A stretch of 54,356 bases of DNA from Prevotella sp. (GTDB lineage Bacteria > Bacteroidota > Bacteroidia > Bacteroidales > Bacteroidaceae), in the NCBI GenBank assembly GCA_017428805.1, contig JAFRQC010000068.1:1-54356 (forward strand). The letters run 5' to 3'. Both the position numbers and the translations under genes were made by a program. Under the pieces are notes generated by a model. That model was not told the origin of the DNA, made no database searches, and worked only from the letters and a program-made list of their open reading frames with translations. Of this stretch, positions 8,237 to 15,419 are shown one piece after another (within the stretch, counting starts at the first letter, position 1; each line of letters starts with the position of its first letter).

Positions 8237-9521
8237 ATTGGATAATCAAGGTGGTGAGGTTATCGGCAGGGAAGAGTTCCCCAGCCACTTGTTGTATATC
8301 CTCTGCCGTAACGGCGTCGATCTTTCTGAAGAGTTTATCGAGGTCGCGCTCATAGCCGTGGTGAAGGAAGTTCCTGCCGAAGTCGAGGGCAAACTGCTCC
8401 CGATTGTCACAGGCGATGGCGAGTTGTCCTTTCAACTGCCGTTTGGCTGCCATCAGCTGTGAGGCAGAGAGCTGACGGAGCATCACACGATCCAATTCCT
8501 TTCTTACAAGACGCAGACAACGATTGATGTCGTGATGGTCACAACCGAAGTAGACACTCCAAACACCAGTATCAGAATAGGCCGCCATCGAACTCTCCAC
8601 CGTATAGACCAGTCCGTGCCGCTCTCGCAGCGAGAGGTTCAGACGGGCATTCATCCCAGGGCCACCTATTATATTATTTAATAGGTATAGCGTCATACGC
8701 CTCGGATCGTCGTAACGATAGGCCTCGGTGCCGAGCATCACGTGGGCTTGGTGAGTGCCGCGATCGAGAGTGATTGTTTTTCGAGGAAGGAGGAAAGAGG
8801 AAGGAGGAAGGAGATTACTTTGGAGGGTGTTTCCCCCTCCTGAGTAGGAGGGGTTAGGGGGGGTCTGATCCGCCTCATCACTATTCTCATTCCTCATTCC
8901 TCCTTCCTCCTTCCTCGAATTACTCACCAGTCGCTTAAAGTCCACATCCCCATACACAAAGAAGACCGCATTCTCAGGACGGTAATGACGTCTGACGAAG
9001 CGGAGGGCATCGACTGTCTTGAAAGAGCGAACCCTGTCAGACGTACCAAGGATGTTATGTCCAAGGGGATGTCCCTGGAAGAGGATATTCTCAAATTCAT
9101 CGTAGATCAACTCGGCAGGCGAATCGTTATAACTCTCGATTTCATCGCAAATCACCTCCACCTCCTTGTCAATCTCGTGCTGTGGATACTGACTGTGGAA
9201 GACGATATCAGTCAGAAGCCCCACAGCCTTGGCAAAATGCTCTTTGGTTACGGCGGCATAGAACACGGTGTCCTCCTTGTTGGTAAAGGCATTCAGCTCA
9301 CCACCCACTCGCTCCAGGTCATTGATCACCTGCAAGGCACTGCGCTGTTCCGTACCCTTAAAGGTCATATGTTCACAGAAATGCGCCAGTCCTTCCTCCC
9401 CAGGCTGTTCATCACGGGAGCCGACAGCCAGGTCATAGCCGCACCACACCACCTGCGATGCCGACGGCAGATGGATGATTCGCAGCCCATTATCAAGCGT
9501 ATATGTATTATATTTCGTCAT
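8235..9521 (-). CDS. M16 family zinc peptidase with a repeat-encoded insert
   Basis: ATG at 9521 is chosen. A TTG start at 9533 would lie inside the -7 box at 9531-9538. The 428-residue protein has the inverted zinc motif HFCEH (residues 47-51) and a downstream acidic ligand region (EVEVICDEIESYNDSP, about 120-134), as in processing-peptidase-type M16 proteins. Residues about 201-247 (VSNSRKEEGGM onward to SSFLLPRK) have no place in the fold. They are encoded by a 140-bp inverted-repeat element read in frame; it lies at the junction of the two M16 half-domains, where an insert could be tolerated. No signal peptide is seen, so the protein is probably cytoplasmic or periplasm-facing by an unknown route. 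It converges on the GH43 gene. Confidence 0.87.
   Translation of the reverse strand: MTKYNTYTLDNGLRIIHLPSASQVVWCGYDLAVGSRDEQPGEEGLAHFCEHMTFKGTEQRSALQVINDLERVGGELNAFTNKEDTVFYAAVTKEHFAKAVGLLTDIVFHSQYPQHEIDKEVEVICDEIESYNDSPAELIYDEFENILFQGHPLGHNILGTSDRVRSFKTVDALRFVRRHYRPENAVFFVYGDVDFKRLVSNSRKEEGGMRNENSDEADQTPPNPSYSGGGNTLQSNLLPPSSFLLPRKTITLDRGTHQAHVMLGTEAYRYDDPRRMTLYLLNNIIGGPGMNARLNLSLRERHGLVYTVESSMAAYSDTGVWSVYFGCDHHDINRCLRLVRKELDRVMLRQLSASQLMAAKRQLKGQLAIACDNREQFALDFGRNFLHHGYERDLDKLFRKIDAVTAEDIQQVAGELFPADNLTTLIIQ
8780..8919. repeat. 140-bp inverted-repeat element inside the M16 gene
   Basis: The arms at 8780-8813 and 8886-8919 are inverted repeats of 34 bp with 3 mismatches. They are built of GGAAGGA-like 7-mers and both end in TTCGAGGAAGG. 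Between them lies the 40-bp dispersed palindromic repeat. The whole element is translated within the peptidase. Confidence 0.8.
8831..8870 (-). repeat. Dispersed 40-bp palindromic repeat, copy 1 (inside M16 gene)
   Basis: On the minus strand it begins GATCAGACCCCCCCTAACCC and continues CTCCTACTCAGGAGGGGG. The core CCCTCCT/AGGAGGG forms a hairpin. Related copies are at 39810, 42987 and 44038. Confidence 0.85.
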
Positions 9522-9530
9522 TTTCGGATG

Positions 9531-9538
9531 CAAAGGTA
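9531..9538 (-). promoter_or_regulatory. -7 element of the M16 peptidase gene
   Basis: The minus strand reads TACCTTTG, only 9 bp before ATG 9521, so the leader would be very short. Confidence 0.55.
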
Positions 9539-9574
9539 CGAATTTTTTGTCTTTTCTCCAAAGAAAAACTAAAT

Positions 9575-11938
9575 TTACAGGAATGACTCTAATCGCTTGA
9601 AGGCTGGGGCCAGAAGTGATGTCTCGATTACGACATCATTGGAAGACTTGAAGATGCAGCGGCGTTGTTTCACATCCAAGCGATAGATGTTATGGATGTT
9701 AACGATGGTGCTGCGGTCTGCCCTGACGAAGACCTTCGAGTCGAGTGTCTTCTCCAGTTTCCTCAGACTGACAAGCACGGTCTCCGTGCTGTGGAAAGTT
9801 ACAATCTGGGAGTAATTGCCGTCGCCCTTGAAACAGGCTATGTCATCCGTGTCGACGGCAATCATGCCGCTCACCGTCCGGAGGGAAAGCTTGTCGCCCG
9901 TCACCTTCTCCGTCATCTTCACGATGTCGCGTGCCACAGCACTGGAGGAATCCTCCTGGGCTTTCTGCCTGATGGCCTCTATCTGGTGTTCCTTCTGAAG
10001 CTTTTCCCTTTGCAGCCGGATCATGTCCTTCCGTGCCCGTCTTTTCTCGTACCAGCGGGTAACCATCCACACCGCTGCCGACAATAGCAGCACGACGGTG
10101 AACAATACCCACCATTGCTGCCACCATCGCAGTGGAGGGGCGATATACGTATCTTCCTGCCGATAAGCCAACAACGCCTCCGGCCTGAACGACGTCATCT
10201 CCTCCACCCCGGCCAGCCATACGGTGCCGTCGGCTGTTTCTGCCATCGTGGCCATCAGAGGCTCCAAGGCGGTGAATCCGTTGGTATGGTCGAAGAATCG
10301 GATATCGCTGAGTTGATAGTCCTTATCGATACGGCATACGAACAGCCCGTCAATGGCGGCGACAGTCAGATAGCCCCGTTGCGACAGGTGTAGCGAACGC
10401 ACCTCATGACCCGTCAGTCCTGGCATCGTGAGCGGTGTCACCTGCCCGTCGCGGATCAGGAACAAGGAGTCTTTCGAGGCAAGAACGATATTGCCCTGAC
10501 TGTCCCGTTCCATGGTGGTGACAATCAACTTTTGCTGGTAGTCCACCTTCTTGCCGTCGGCATACAGTCCGAATGTGGTTCCCACCCAGAGCCGTCCCTG
10601 GCTGTCCTCTGCGGCACACCAGGGATAGGGCACTTCCGTGGTAAGCGTATCCGCTGCTCCCGTCACAGGGTCGTAAGCCGTGATGCACTTCCTGCTGCCG
10701 ATGATGAGCCGCCGCCCCGCCTGTGCCACGAACTGGTAGCGGTCGTGGGGCAGTCCGAGCCACCTTTGGGTGCCGTCATAGCAGGCCACATCGCCATTGC
10801 CAGCCATATACACCCGGCCATCGATGGTCACGGCATTGGGGCCATAGTAATTATCGGGATGATCCTCTGCCAGTGAGCGATTCTCTTTCCCCCACAGAAT
10901 CAGTTTTCCATTCAGCGTGCCCAGCACCATCTGGTCCCTGCCGTCCACGCCGATGGCTCTCACGATGTCATCACGGTCTGTCAGCCGGTGGTTCGTGAAA
11001 CAGCGGTTGAAGAAGCAGTACAGTCCCTCGTAGGTGGCCAGCCACAGACGGTCCCACTTGTCCACCAGCATGTCCTTGATCAGATTGAAGCCCGTGGCCA
11101 TCTCCCTGACCTTGTTGCCGTCGTATTCATACAGCGTATGCTCGTCGGCTATCATCAGGTGTCCGTTGGCTAACGGCCTGACGATTAAGCCATAGTTGGT
11201 GGCCTTGAAGTCGAAGGCCGTTTTCTGCCAGAGGCTCTTCCTGTCGACGGTATAGATGCCGTCGGCGGCAAAAGCCAGCAGCCGCCCGTTTGTCCGCAGC
11301 AGGGTGAACACATCGTTTTTCGGCGATATCCTCATAGCCATCCCTGTTCCCCGGGGCACCATGAAGAGTCCGTCTTCCGTCGGCACATACACCGATGCGG
11401 AGTCCAGATAGAGTTTCCTGTCTGGTGTCATACGGTCGAGCAGCGCCCCCTTCACCACAGGCAGGAACCTGCCCTCCCCCACCCGGCATATCCGGCGGTT
11501 CGCCTCCTGTTCATTCTCCAGCAGCACATAGCCGTCGGGCAGGCTGCCGCTGTTGAAGTTGTTCAGCAGCCACTGCCCCTGAGGATCTATGGGCACCATC
11601 TCCACCTCGTCGAAGCCCGTGAGCCACTGCCGTCGGAAGTCAAAGGCTCTGACCGTCCCCTCAGTCTCCGCAAAGCCCACGATATTAAACCGCCGTCCTT
11701 TCAGGAACGAGGCGAATCCCTTGCCGTCGAACCTGACAAAGCCCGACAATGTACCTATATAAATATATCCGTGCGAATCTTGCCACACCCGTTCCGTCTG
11801 CATCTGCGGCAGACCGTCCTGAGTGGTATAGCGGCGATAACTCAGCCGACTCTCTATCTGCGCTACGCTAATGGACAATGAAAAATGGATAATGGATAAA
11901 GCTATCAGCAGAGTTCTTTTGCCTATCTTGGTAATCAT
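9575..11938 (-). CDS. Membrane-anchored beta-propeller sensor with C-terminal LytTR DNA-binding domain
   Basis: The protein has 787 residues: a signal-anchor region (LLIALSIIHFSLSISVAQ), a large extracytoplasmic beta-propeller region up to about residue 600, one transmembrane segment (about 611-627, VLFTVVLLLSAAVWMV), a charged coiled coil (about 630-665) and a LytTR domain (about 680-787, VSGMIAVDTDDIACF to FKRLESFL). The propeller repeats include TTQDGLPQMQTERVWQDS, DKWDRLWLATYEGLY and DSQGRLWVGTTFGLY, as in two-component-regulator propellers. No histidine kinase or receiver domain is present, so signal could pass directly from the surface domain to DNA. It is divergent from two secreted LRR genes, and a LytTR-type direct repeat lies in the intergenic region. 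That repeat recurs upstream of 15212. The ligand is unknown. Confidence 0.88.
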   Translation of the reverse strand: MITKIGKRTLLIALSIIHFSLSISVAQIESRLSYRRYTTQDGLPQMQTERVWQDSHGYIYIGTLSGFVRFDGKGFASFLKGRRFNIVGFAETEGTVRAFDFRRQWLTGFDEVEMVPIDPQGQWLLNNFNSGSLPDGYVLLENEQEANRRICRVGEGRFLPVVKGALLDRMTPDRKLYLDSASVYVPTEDGLFMVPRGTGMAMRISPKNDVFTLLRTNGRLLAFAADGIYTVDRKSLWQKTAFDFKATNYGLIVRPLANGHLMIADEHTLYEYDGNKVREMATGFNLIKDMLVDKWDRLWLATYEGLYCFFNRCFTNHRLTDRDDIVRAIGVDGRDQMVLGTLNGKLILWGKENRSLAEDHPDNYYGPNAVTIDGRVYMAGNGDVACYDGTQRWLGLPHDRYQFVAQAGRRLIIGSRKCITAYDPVTGAADTLTTEVPYPWCAAEDSQGRLWVGTTFGLYADGKKVDYQQKLIVTTMERDSQGNIVLASKDSLFLIRDGQVTPLTMPGLTGHEVRSLHLSQRGYLTVAAIDGLFVCRIDKDYQLSDIRFFDHTNGFTALEPLMATMAETADGTVWLAGVEEMTSFRPEALLAYRQEDTYIAPPLRWWQQWWVLFTVVLLLSAAVWMVTRWYEKRRARKDMIRLQREKLQKEHQIEAIRQKAQEDSSSAVARDIVKMTEKVTGDKLSLRTVSGMIAVDTDDIACFKGDGNYSQIVTFHSTETVLVSLRKLEKTLDSKVFVRADRSTIVNIHNIYRLDVKQRRCIFKSSNDVVIETSLLAPAFKRLESFL

Positions 11939-11981
11939 CTGTAAACTTATAAACTATAAACTATCAATAAAAAATCTCTTG

Positions 11982-11989
11982 CAAAGTTA
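11982..11989 (-). promoter_or_regulatory. -7 element of the propeller-LytTR regulator
   Basis: The minus strand reads TAACTTTG, 43 bp before the ATG at 11938. The LytTR-type operator at 12043-12072 lies 54 bp upstream of it, so the same site could also serve autoregulation. Confidence 0.5.
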
Positions 11990-12042
11990 GTCGAAAACCT
12001 TGAAATCTGCAAGAAAAGGGCCGTAATTATTTTCCAAGCCCT

Positions 12043-12072
12043 TGAGTTCGTCACTCAGAGAGGGCAGTTCGT
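12043..12072 (+). promoter_or_regulatory. Predicted LytTR operator, copy 1
   Basis: TGAGTTCGT (12043-12051) and GCAGTTCGT (12064-12072) are direct repeats separated by exactly 12 bp. Each matches 8 of 9 positions of the published LytTR half-site consensus [TA][AC][CA]GTTN[AG][TG]. The pair ends 44 bp before the first base of the TATCTTTG -7 box. The operator function is inferred; the repeats and spacing are seen. Confidence 0.65.
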
Positions 12073-12115
12073 CAAAAAGTACCCCTCTCACAGCGGCCCT
12101 TTCGCAGTTTTTCCG

Positions 12116-12123
12116 TATCTTTG
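12116..12123 (+). promoter_or_regulatory. -7 element of the LRR protein operon
   Basis: TATCTTTG lies 38 bp before the ATG at 12161. It sits at the same distance from its LytTR-type operator as the -7 box at 15161. Confidence 0.6.
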
Positions 12124-12160
12124 TGACGGAAAAATGAAGTAATGAGCAACAATAAAGATC

Positions 12161-13342
12161 ATGAACAAAGCAAAACAATTCCTTCTTTCCCTGTTCGCAC
12201 TCCTAAGCATCGCTACGGGAGCAAAAGCACAGGACGGTGTGACCATCAACAATGAGAATTTCCCCGACGACACATTCCGCAACTACGTGTCGACAAACTT
12301 CGACCTCGACGGCAACGGCACGCTCAACAACGCCGAGATTGCCGGGGCAACCGAAATCTACGCCTTCAGCATGGGCATCAAGAGCCTGAAGGGCATCGAG
12401 CACTTCACCAGCCTACAGAAATTGCAGGCCGATCAAAACGAACTGACGGAACTTGACGTGACAAAGTGTCCGGATCTCTATTATCTGAGTGCCACGGATA
12501 ATCAGTTGACAGCCATAGACGTATCGAACTGCCTGAAGATGTACCGCCTGAACCTCAACTATAATAAGTTGACCGCCATTGACGTGTCGAAGCTGACGGG
12601 CATGAAGGAGTTCGGCTGCGCTTCTAACCAACTCACGTCCATCGACGTGTCGAAGAATACGGAACTCGACACCTTAGCCGTTTTCGTTAACCAACTGAAG
12701 GAACTTGACGTGACAAAGTGTACACATCTGGTCGGACTATACTGCGACAAAAACCAACTGACGGAACTCGAAGTGACGAATTGCCCACAACTGGGCGAGC
12801 TAACCTGCAACGAAAACCTGCTGACGGAACTCGACGTGACAAACTGTCCGCAACTGAAAATCCTGGATTGTAACGGCAACCAGCTGACAGCCCTCGACCT
12901 CTCGCAGCACGCCGCGATAGTGGAGCTGAACTGCTCGGGCAATCAGCTCACACAGCTGAAACTCTGCCCGAACGGCAATATCGTCAACATCTACGCCAAT
13001 CTGAACTGCCTCAAGGGCAACGCCGTCGACGACCTCATCGCCAGCCTGCCGGCACAAGAGAGCGCATTCATCACCACCATAGACAAGGACGAGCCCGACC
13101 TGGAGCAGAACGTCTTCACCAAAGATCAGGTGAGCGCACTCAACGCCAAAGGCTGGACTGCCTACCTGTGGCAGAACGGCGAATGGATTGTCGACGAGGG
13201 CAGTGACCCCACAGCCATTTCCGTCCCGCTGGCAGAACCCTCCGCCGACAAGAGTCTCTACGACCTCAGCGGACGGAAACTCAGCCGCTCACCCCATAAG
13301 GGCATCGCCATCCGCAACGGCCGCAAGTATATATATAAATAA
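12161..13342 (+). CDS. Secreted leucine-rich-repeat protein with EF-hand-like loop and sorting-like C-terminus
   Basis: The protein has 393 residues. The signal peptide is MNKAKQFLLSLFALLSIATGAKA. Residues about 45-60 (FDLDGNGTLNNAEI) match an EF-hand/dockerin-type calcium loop. About ten LRRs of roughly 21 residues follow (consensus L.CN.NQLTELDVTNCPQL), of the internalin/Bacteroidota type used in protein binding at the cell surface. The C-terminus SLYDLSGRKLSRSPHKGI, then RNGRKYIYK, resembles a type IX sorting tail; porU lies in the same window. It is first gene of a unit divergent from the LytTR regulator. Its N-terminus MNKAKQF is shared with the next gene, suggesting an old duplication of the 5' end. 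Confidence 0.85.
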   Translation: MNKAKQFLLSLFALLSIATGAKAQDGVTINNENFPDDTFRNYVSTNFDLDGNGTLNNAEIAGATEIYAFSMGIKSLKGIEHFTSLQKLQADQNELTELDVTKCPDLYYLSATDNQLTAIDVSNCLKMYRLNLNYNKLTAIDVSKLTGMKEFGCASNQLTSIDVSKNTELDTLAVFVNQLKELDVTKCTHLVGLYCDKNQLTELEVTNCPQLGELTCNENLLTELDVTNCPQLKILDCNGNQLTALDLSQHAAIVELNCSGNQLTQLKLCPNGNIVNIYANLNCLKGNAVDDLIASLPAQESAFITTIDKDEPDLEQNVFTKDQVSALNAKGWTAYLWQNGEWIVDEGSDPTAISVPLAEPSADKSLYDLSGRKLSRSPHKGIAIRNGRKYIYK

Positions 13343-13372
13343 GGTATAACCAAACATCAAAAGATTTTCATC

Positions 13373-14098
13373 ATGAACAAAGCAAAACAATTCTTCACGC
13401 TCATCATGGCCCTGGTGCCGCTGATGGCGAGTGCCCAGGACCTGCGCAAAGACGGTCTTAACGGTATCTACTACCGCTGCTATGAGGGCAGTTTTTATCC
13501 GGGTGTCGAGAACGAGGCCTACATCGTAGAAGTCGACAAGGACCTCACAGGAACAGTCGTCATCCCGGAAACCGTCACGCAGGACGGTATTGTCTACACA
13601 GTAACTGTCATCGATGAGGGCGCTTTCGAAGAGTGCCAACTCTCAGCCGTCGTCATCCCTGACGGCGTCCGTCTGATCGACGAAGACGGCTTCAGCAGCT
13701 GCAAGAACCTGACTGCCGTGTATATCGGAAAGAACATCGAGCGTATCGGCGAGTCGGTCTTCGGCGGCTGCGATGCGCTCAGAGACTTCACCATCCTCGC
13801 CGGTACTCCCCCCGAAGTGAACAGGCACGACCCCATCATGCCGGAACTCAGGGCACAGGTCACGCTGCACGCCCCAACCGAAGTGCTCGGTTTCTACAGG
13901 TCCGACGATCCCTTCTGGGGTACCTTCAAGGCCTACGACGATGTTATCGACATCCCCACGGCCATCGGCAGAATCGTCAGCAGCCAATCCGTCAACAGTA
14001 AGTCCTACGACCTCCAGGGGCGCCAGATTCGCCAGCCCTCCAAGGGCATCTATATCCAGAACGGCAGGAAGCTGATTGGTCATACTGCAAAGGATTAA
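13373..14098 (+). CDS. Secreted BspA-like LRR_5 protein
   Basis: The protein has 241 residues. The signal peptide is MNKAKQFFTLIMALVPLMASA. The middle (TVIDEGAFEECQLSAVVIP, then NLTAVYIGKNIERIGESVF) is the BspA-type leucine-rich repeat found in surface adhesins of oral and gut Bacteroidota. The C-terminus SYDLQGRQIRQPSKGIYIQN resembles the tail of the preceding protein, as expected for cargo of one sorting route. It starts 30 bp after the previous stop, so it belongs to the same operon under the LytTR-type operator. The bases around both start codons (TCATGAACAAAGCAAAACAA) are identical between the two genes. Confidence 0.83.
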   Translation: MNKAKQFFTLIMALVPLMASAQDLRKDGLNGIYYRCYEGSFYPGVENEAYIVEVDKDLTGTVVIPETVTQDGIVYTVTVIDEGAFEECQLSAVVIPDGVRLIDEDGFSSCKNLTAVYIGKNIERIGESVFGGCDALRDFTILAGTPPEVNRHDPIMPELRAQVTLHAPTEVLGFYRSDDPFWGTFKAYDDVIDIPTAIGRIVSSQSVNSKSYDLQGRQIRQPSKGIYIQNGRKLIGHTAKD

Positions 14099-14144
14099 GA
14101 GAAAGATTTTCTGCCCTTTGTTTGCATATCTGAGGAATTATGTG

Positions 14145-14152
14145 TAACTTTG
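14145..14152 (+). promoter_or_regulatory. -7 element of the HU-like gene
   Basis: TAACTTTG lies 25 bp before ATG 14177. Confidence 0.5.
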
Positions 14153-14176
14153 CAGAAGGAATAAGACTGTACGGAC

Positions 14177-14815
14177 ATGCCAAGGAAGAAAGATGGAATG
14201 GAAGTGGACTTCCGTCCGGGCCTGAAGAAGGATGCGGACGGAAAGCCGCTGCTCTACGTGGCTCCGAAGAAGGGGAGGAACAAGACCCTGACGGAGATCG
14301 ACGACGTTTGCTCTAAGTACTATCACTTCGCACCAGGCGAGGTGAACAGGATGTTCAGCGTACTCGAAGAGTTGTTCGCCCGCTGGTTGTCAGACGGATA
14401 CCTCATTCAGACGCCGTTGGGCTCGTTTGCGCCGAAGCTGAAGCTGCTGGGCGAGCATACGGAAGCGAAGAAGATCGCCAACAGCGACATCCTGTTTAAC
14501 GGCATCACCTATCGGGCCAACAAGTCGCTCGTCAGGGAGGCGCGGCTCAGGAACAGGTGCGGCTATCGCAAGAGCGACACGCCTGTGGGCAACAGTCAGA
14601 TGTACGACGGGCAGATGATGGAAGCCGCCCTGCGCCGCAGCATGAGCATGGGGTTCACGACCATCAGCCGGTTTATGACTTCCAGCGGGCTGAAGCGCGA
14701 CTCTGCCAAGAAGTATCTCAACGGCCTCTGCGAGGGCGACCATCCGCGCTTGAAGAAGGTGCGCTACGGGAGGCTGTGGCACTATTTCGCCGTAGAGACA
14801 AACTCCGAGGGGTGA
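14177..14815 (+). CDS. HU-like DNA-binding protein, long Bacteroidota form
   Basis: The protein has 212 residues. The first part (KDGMEVDFRPGLKKDADGKP to YRANKSLVREAR, residues about 5-125) has the pattern of Bacteroidota HU-related proteins: a helical dimer core (DDVCSKYYHFAPGEVNRMFS), then beta strands with the TPLGSFAPKLK turn. The C-terminal 85 residues (MSMGFTTISRFMTSSGLKRD, KKYLNGL) look like a small helix-turn-helix and a basic tail. It probably binds DNA as a nucleoid or regulatory protein. It has its own -7 box. No function beyond DNA binding can be given. Confidence 0.6.
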   Translation: MPRKKDGMEVDFRPGLKKDADGKPLLYVAPKKGRNKTLTEIDDVCSKYYHFAPGEVNRMFSVLEELFARWLSDGYLIQTPLGSFAPKLKLLGEHTEAKKIANSDILFNGITYRANKSLVREARLRNRCGYRKSDTPVGNSQMYDGQMMEAALRRSMSMGFTTISRFMTSSGLKRDSAKKYLNGLCEGDHPRLKKVRYGRLWHYFAVETNSEG

Positions 14816-14913
14816 AAAACCGGTCGTTGCCCCGCGACCTTATGATAACGGCCGCCTGCTCTCATCGTCGAGGGCGGGCGGCCGCACTATTGTGGGCGCA
14901 CGCCCACAATCAG

Positions 14914-15013
14914 TTTACAGGCATGTCCCTCCCGTTTTACAGGCATGAATCTCCCAGTTAGAACGGTACTTTCTCCCGGTTTGCAGGCTTGTTTCTTTTG
15001 GCATACAGGCATG
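14914..15013 (+). repeat. 22-bp-period imperfect tandem repeat (family A)
   Basis: Units start at 14914, 14936, 14958 (degenerate), 14980 and 15003. The common part is TTTACAGGCATG, followed by a CTCCC block at +16. It lies in the 396-bp stretch between the HU-like gene and the small peptide gene, just upstream of the second LytTR-type operator. The rest of that stretch holds a palindrome TGTGGGCGCACGCCCACA at 14891-14908. Confidence 0.7.
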
Positions 15014-15087
15014 TAACATCGTGCCTTGCACTCTGTGACCCCTCTGTGACCTGTCAAAGAAAACGGCTATAATTATTTACCACCCCC

Positions 15088-15117
15088 AGAGTTCGTCACT
15101 CTCAAGGGGCAGTTCGT
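15088..15117 (+). promoter_or_regulatory. Predicted LytTR operator, copy 2
   Basis: AGAGTTCGT (15088-15096) and GCAGTTCGT (15109-15117) are direct repeats 12 bp apart. Each fits 8 of 9 positions of the LytTR half-site consensus. The flanking 60 bp closely match the copy at 12043, and the distance to the -7 box is the same 44 bp. Confidence 0.65.
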
Positions 15118-15160
15118 CAAAATGTGCCTTCTCCATGATGGTCATTTCGAACTATTTCAC

Positions 15161-15168
15161 TATCTTTG
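15161..15168 (+). promoter_or_regulatory. -7 element of the peptide-lipoprotein unit
   Basis: TATCTTTG, identical to the box at 12116, lies 43 bp before ATG 15212. Confidence 0.6.
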
Positions 15169-15211
15169 CGGCGAGAAATTAATTATTAATCACTCATAAA
15201 AAACATTAGCG

Positions 15212-15376
15212 ATGAAAAAAGAAAAAGCAAAAAGACAGTATGTGGTTCCCGAGGTGGAACTACTTGAGTTTGACAATGACATGCAACTCCTTACGGGTAG
15301 TGATGAAATGAACACCATCCCCGACTCCGACGAATATGACTATGAAGACGGCGGCGACCCGTTCACCTTCTCATGA
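15212..15376 (+). CDS. Small acidic 54-residue protein of unknown function
   Basis: The ATG at 15212 follows the LytTR-controlled promoter. The product starts MKKEKAKRQYVVPEVELLEF, followed by DNDMQLLTGSDEM and a very acidic tail ending DPFTFS. The pattern of a basic start, a P.VE.LEF segment and then LLTGS recalls the many short Prevotella proteins of type K.Y..P.....E......LL.GS. Those commonly precede surface lipoprotein genes and have no known role. There is no signal peptide or membrane segment. It is followed 43 bp later by a fimbrillin-like lipoprotein. A cleaved leader/propeptide or a small regulator are both possible. Confidence 0.6.
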   Translation: MKKEKAKRQYVVPEVELLEFDNDMQLLTGSDEMNTIPDSDEYDYEDGGDPFTFS

Positions 15377-15419
15377 CGCACAGTGTAACACATTATTAAT
15401 TATTAAAGGAAACAGAACA

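Noticed and set aside
14914..15013. CRISPR array
   Set aside because: Units are 22 bp without spacer-repeat alternation, they are imperfect throughout, and no cas genes are present.
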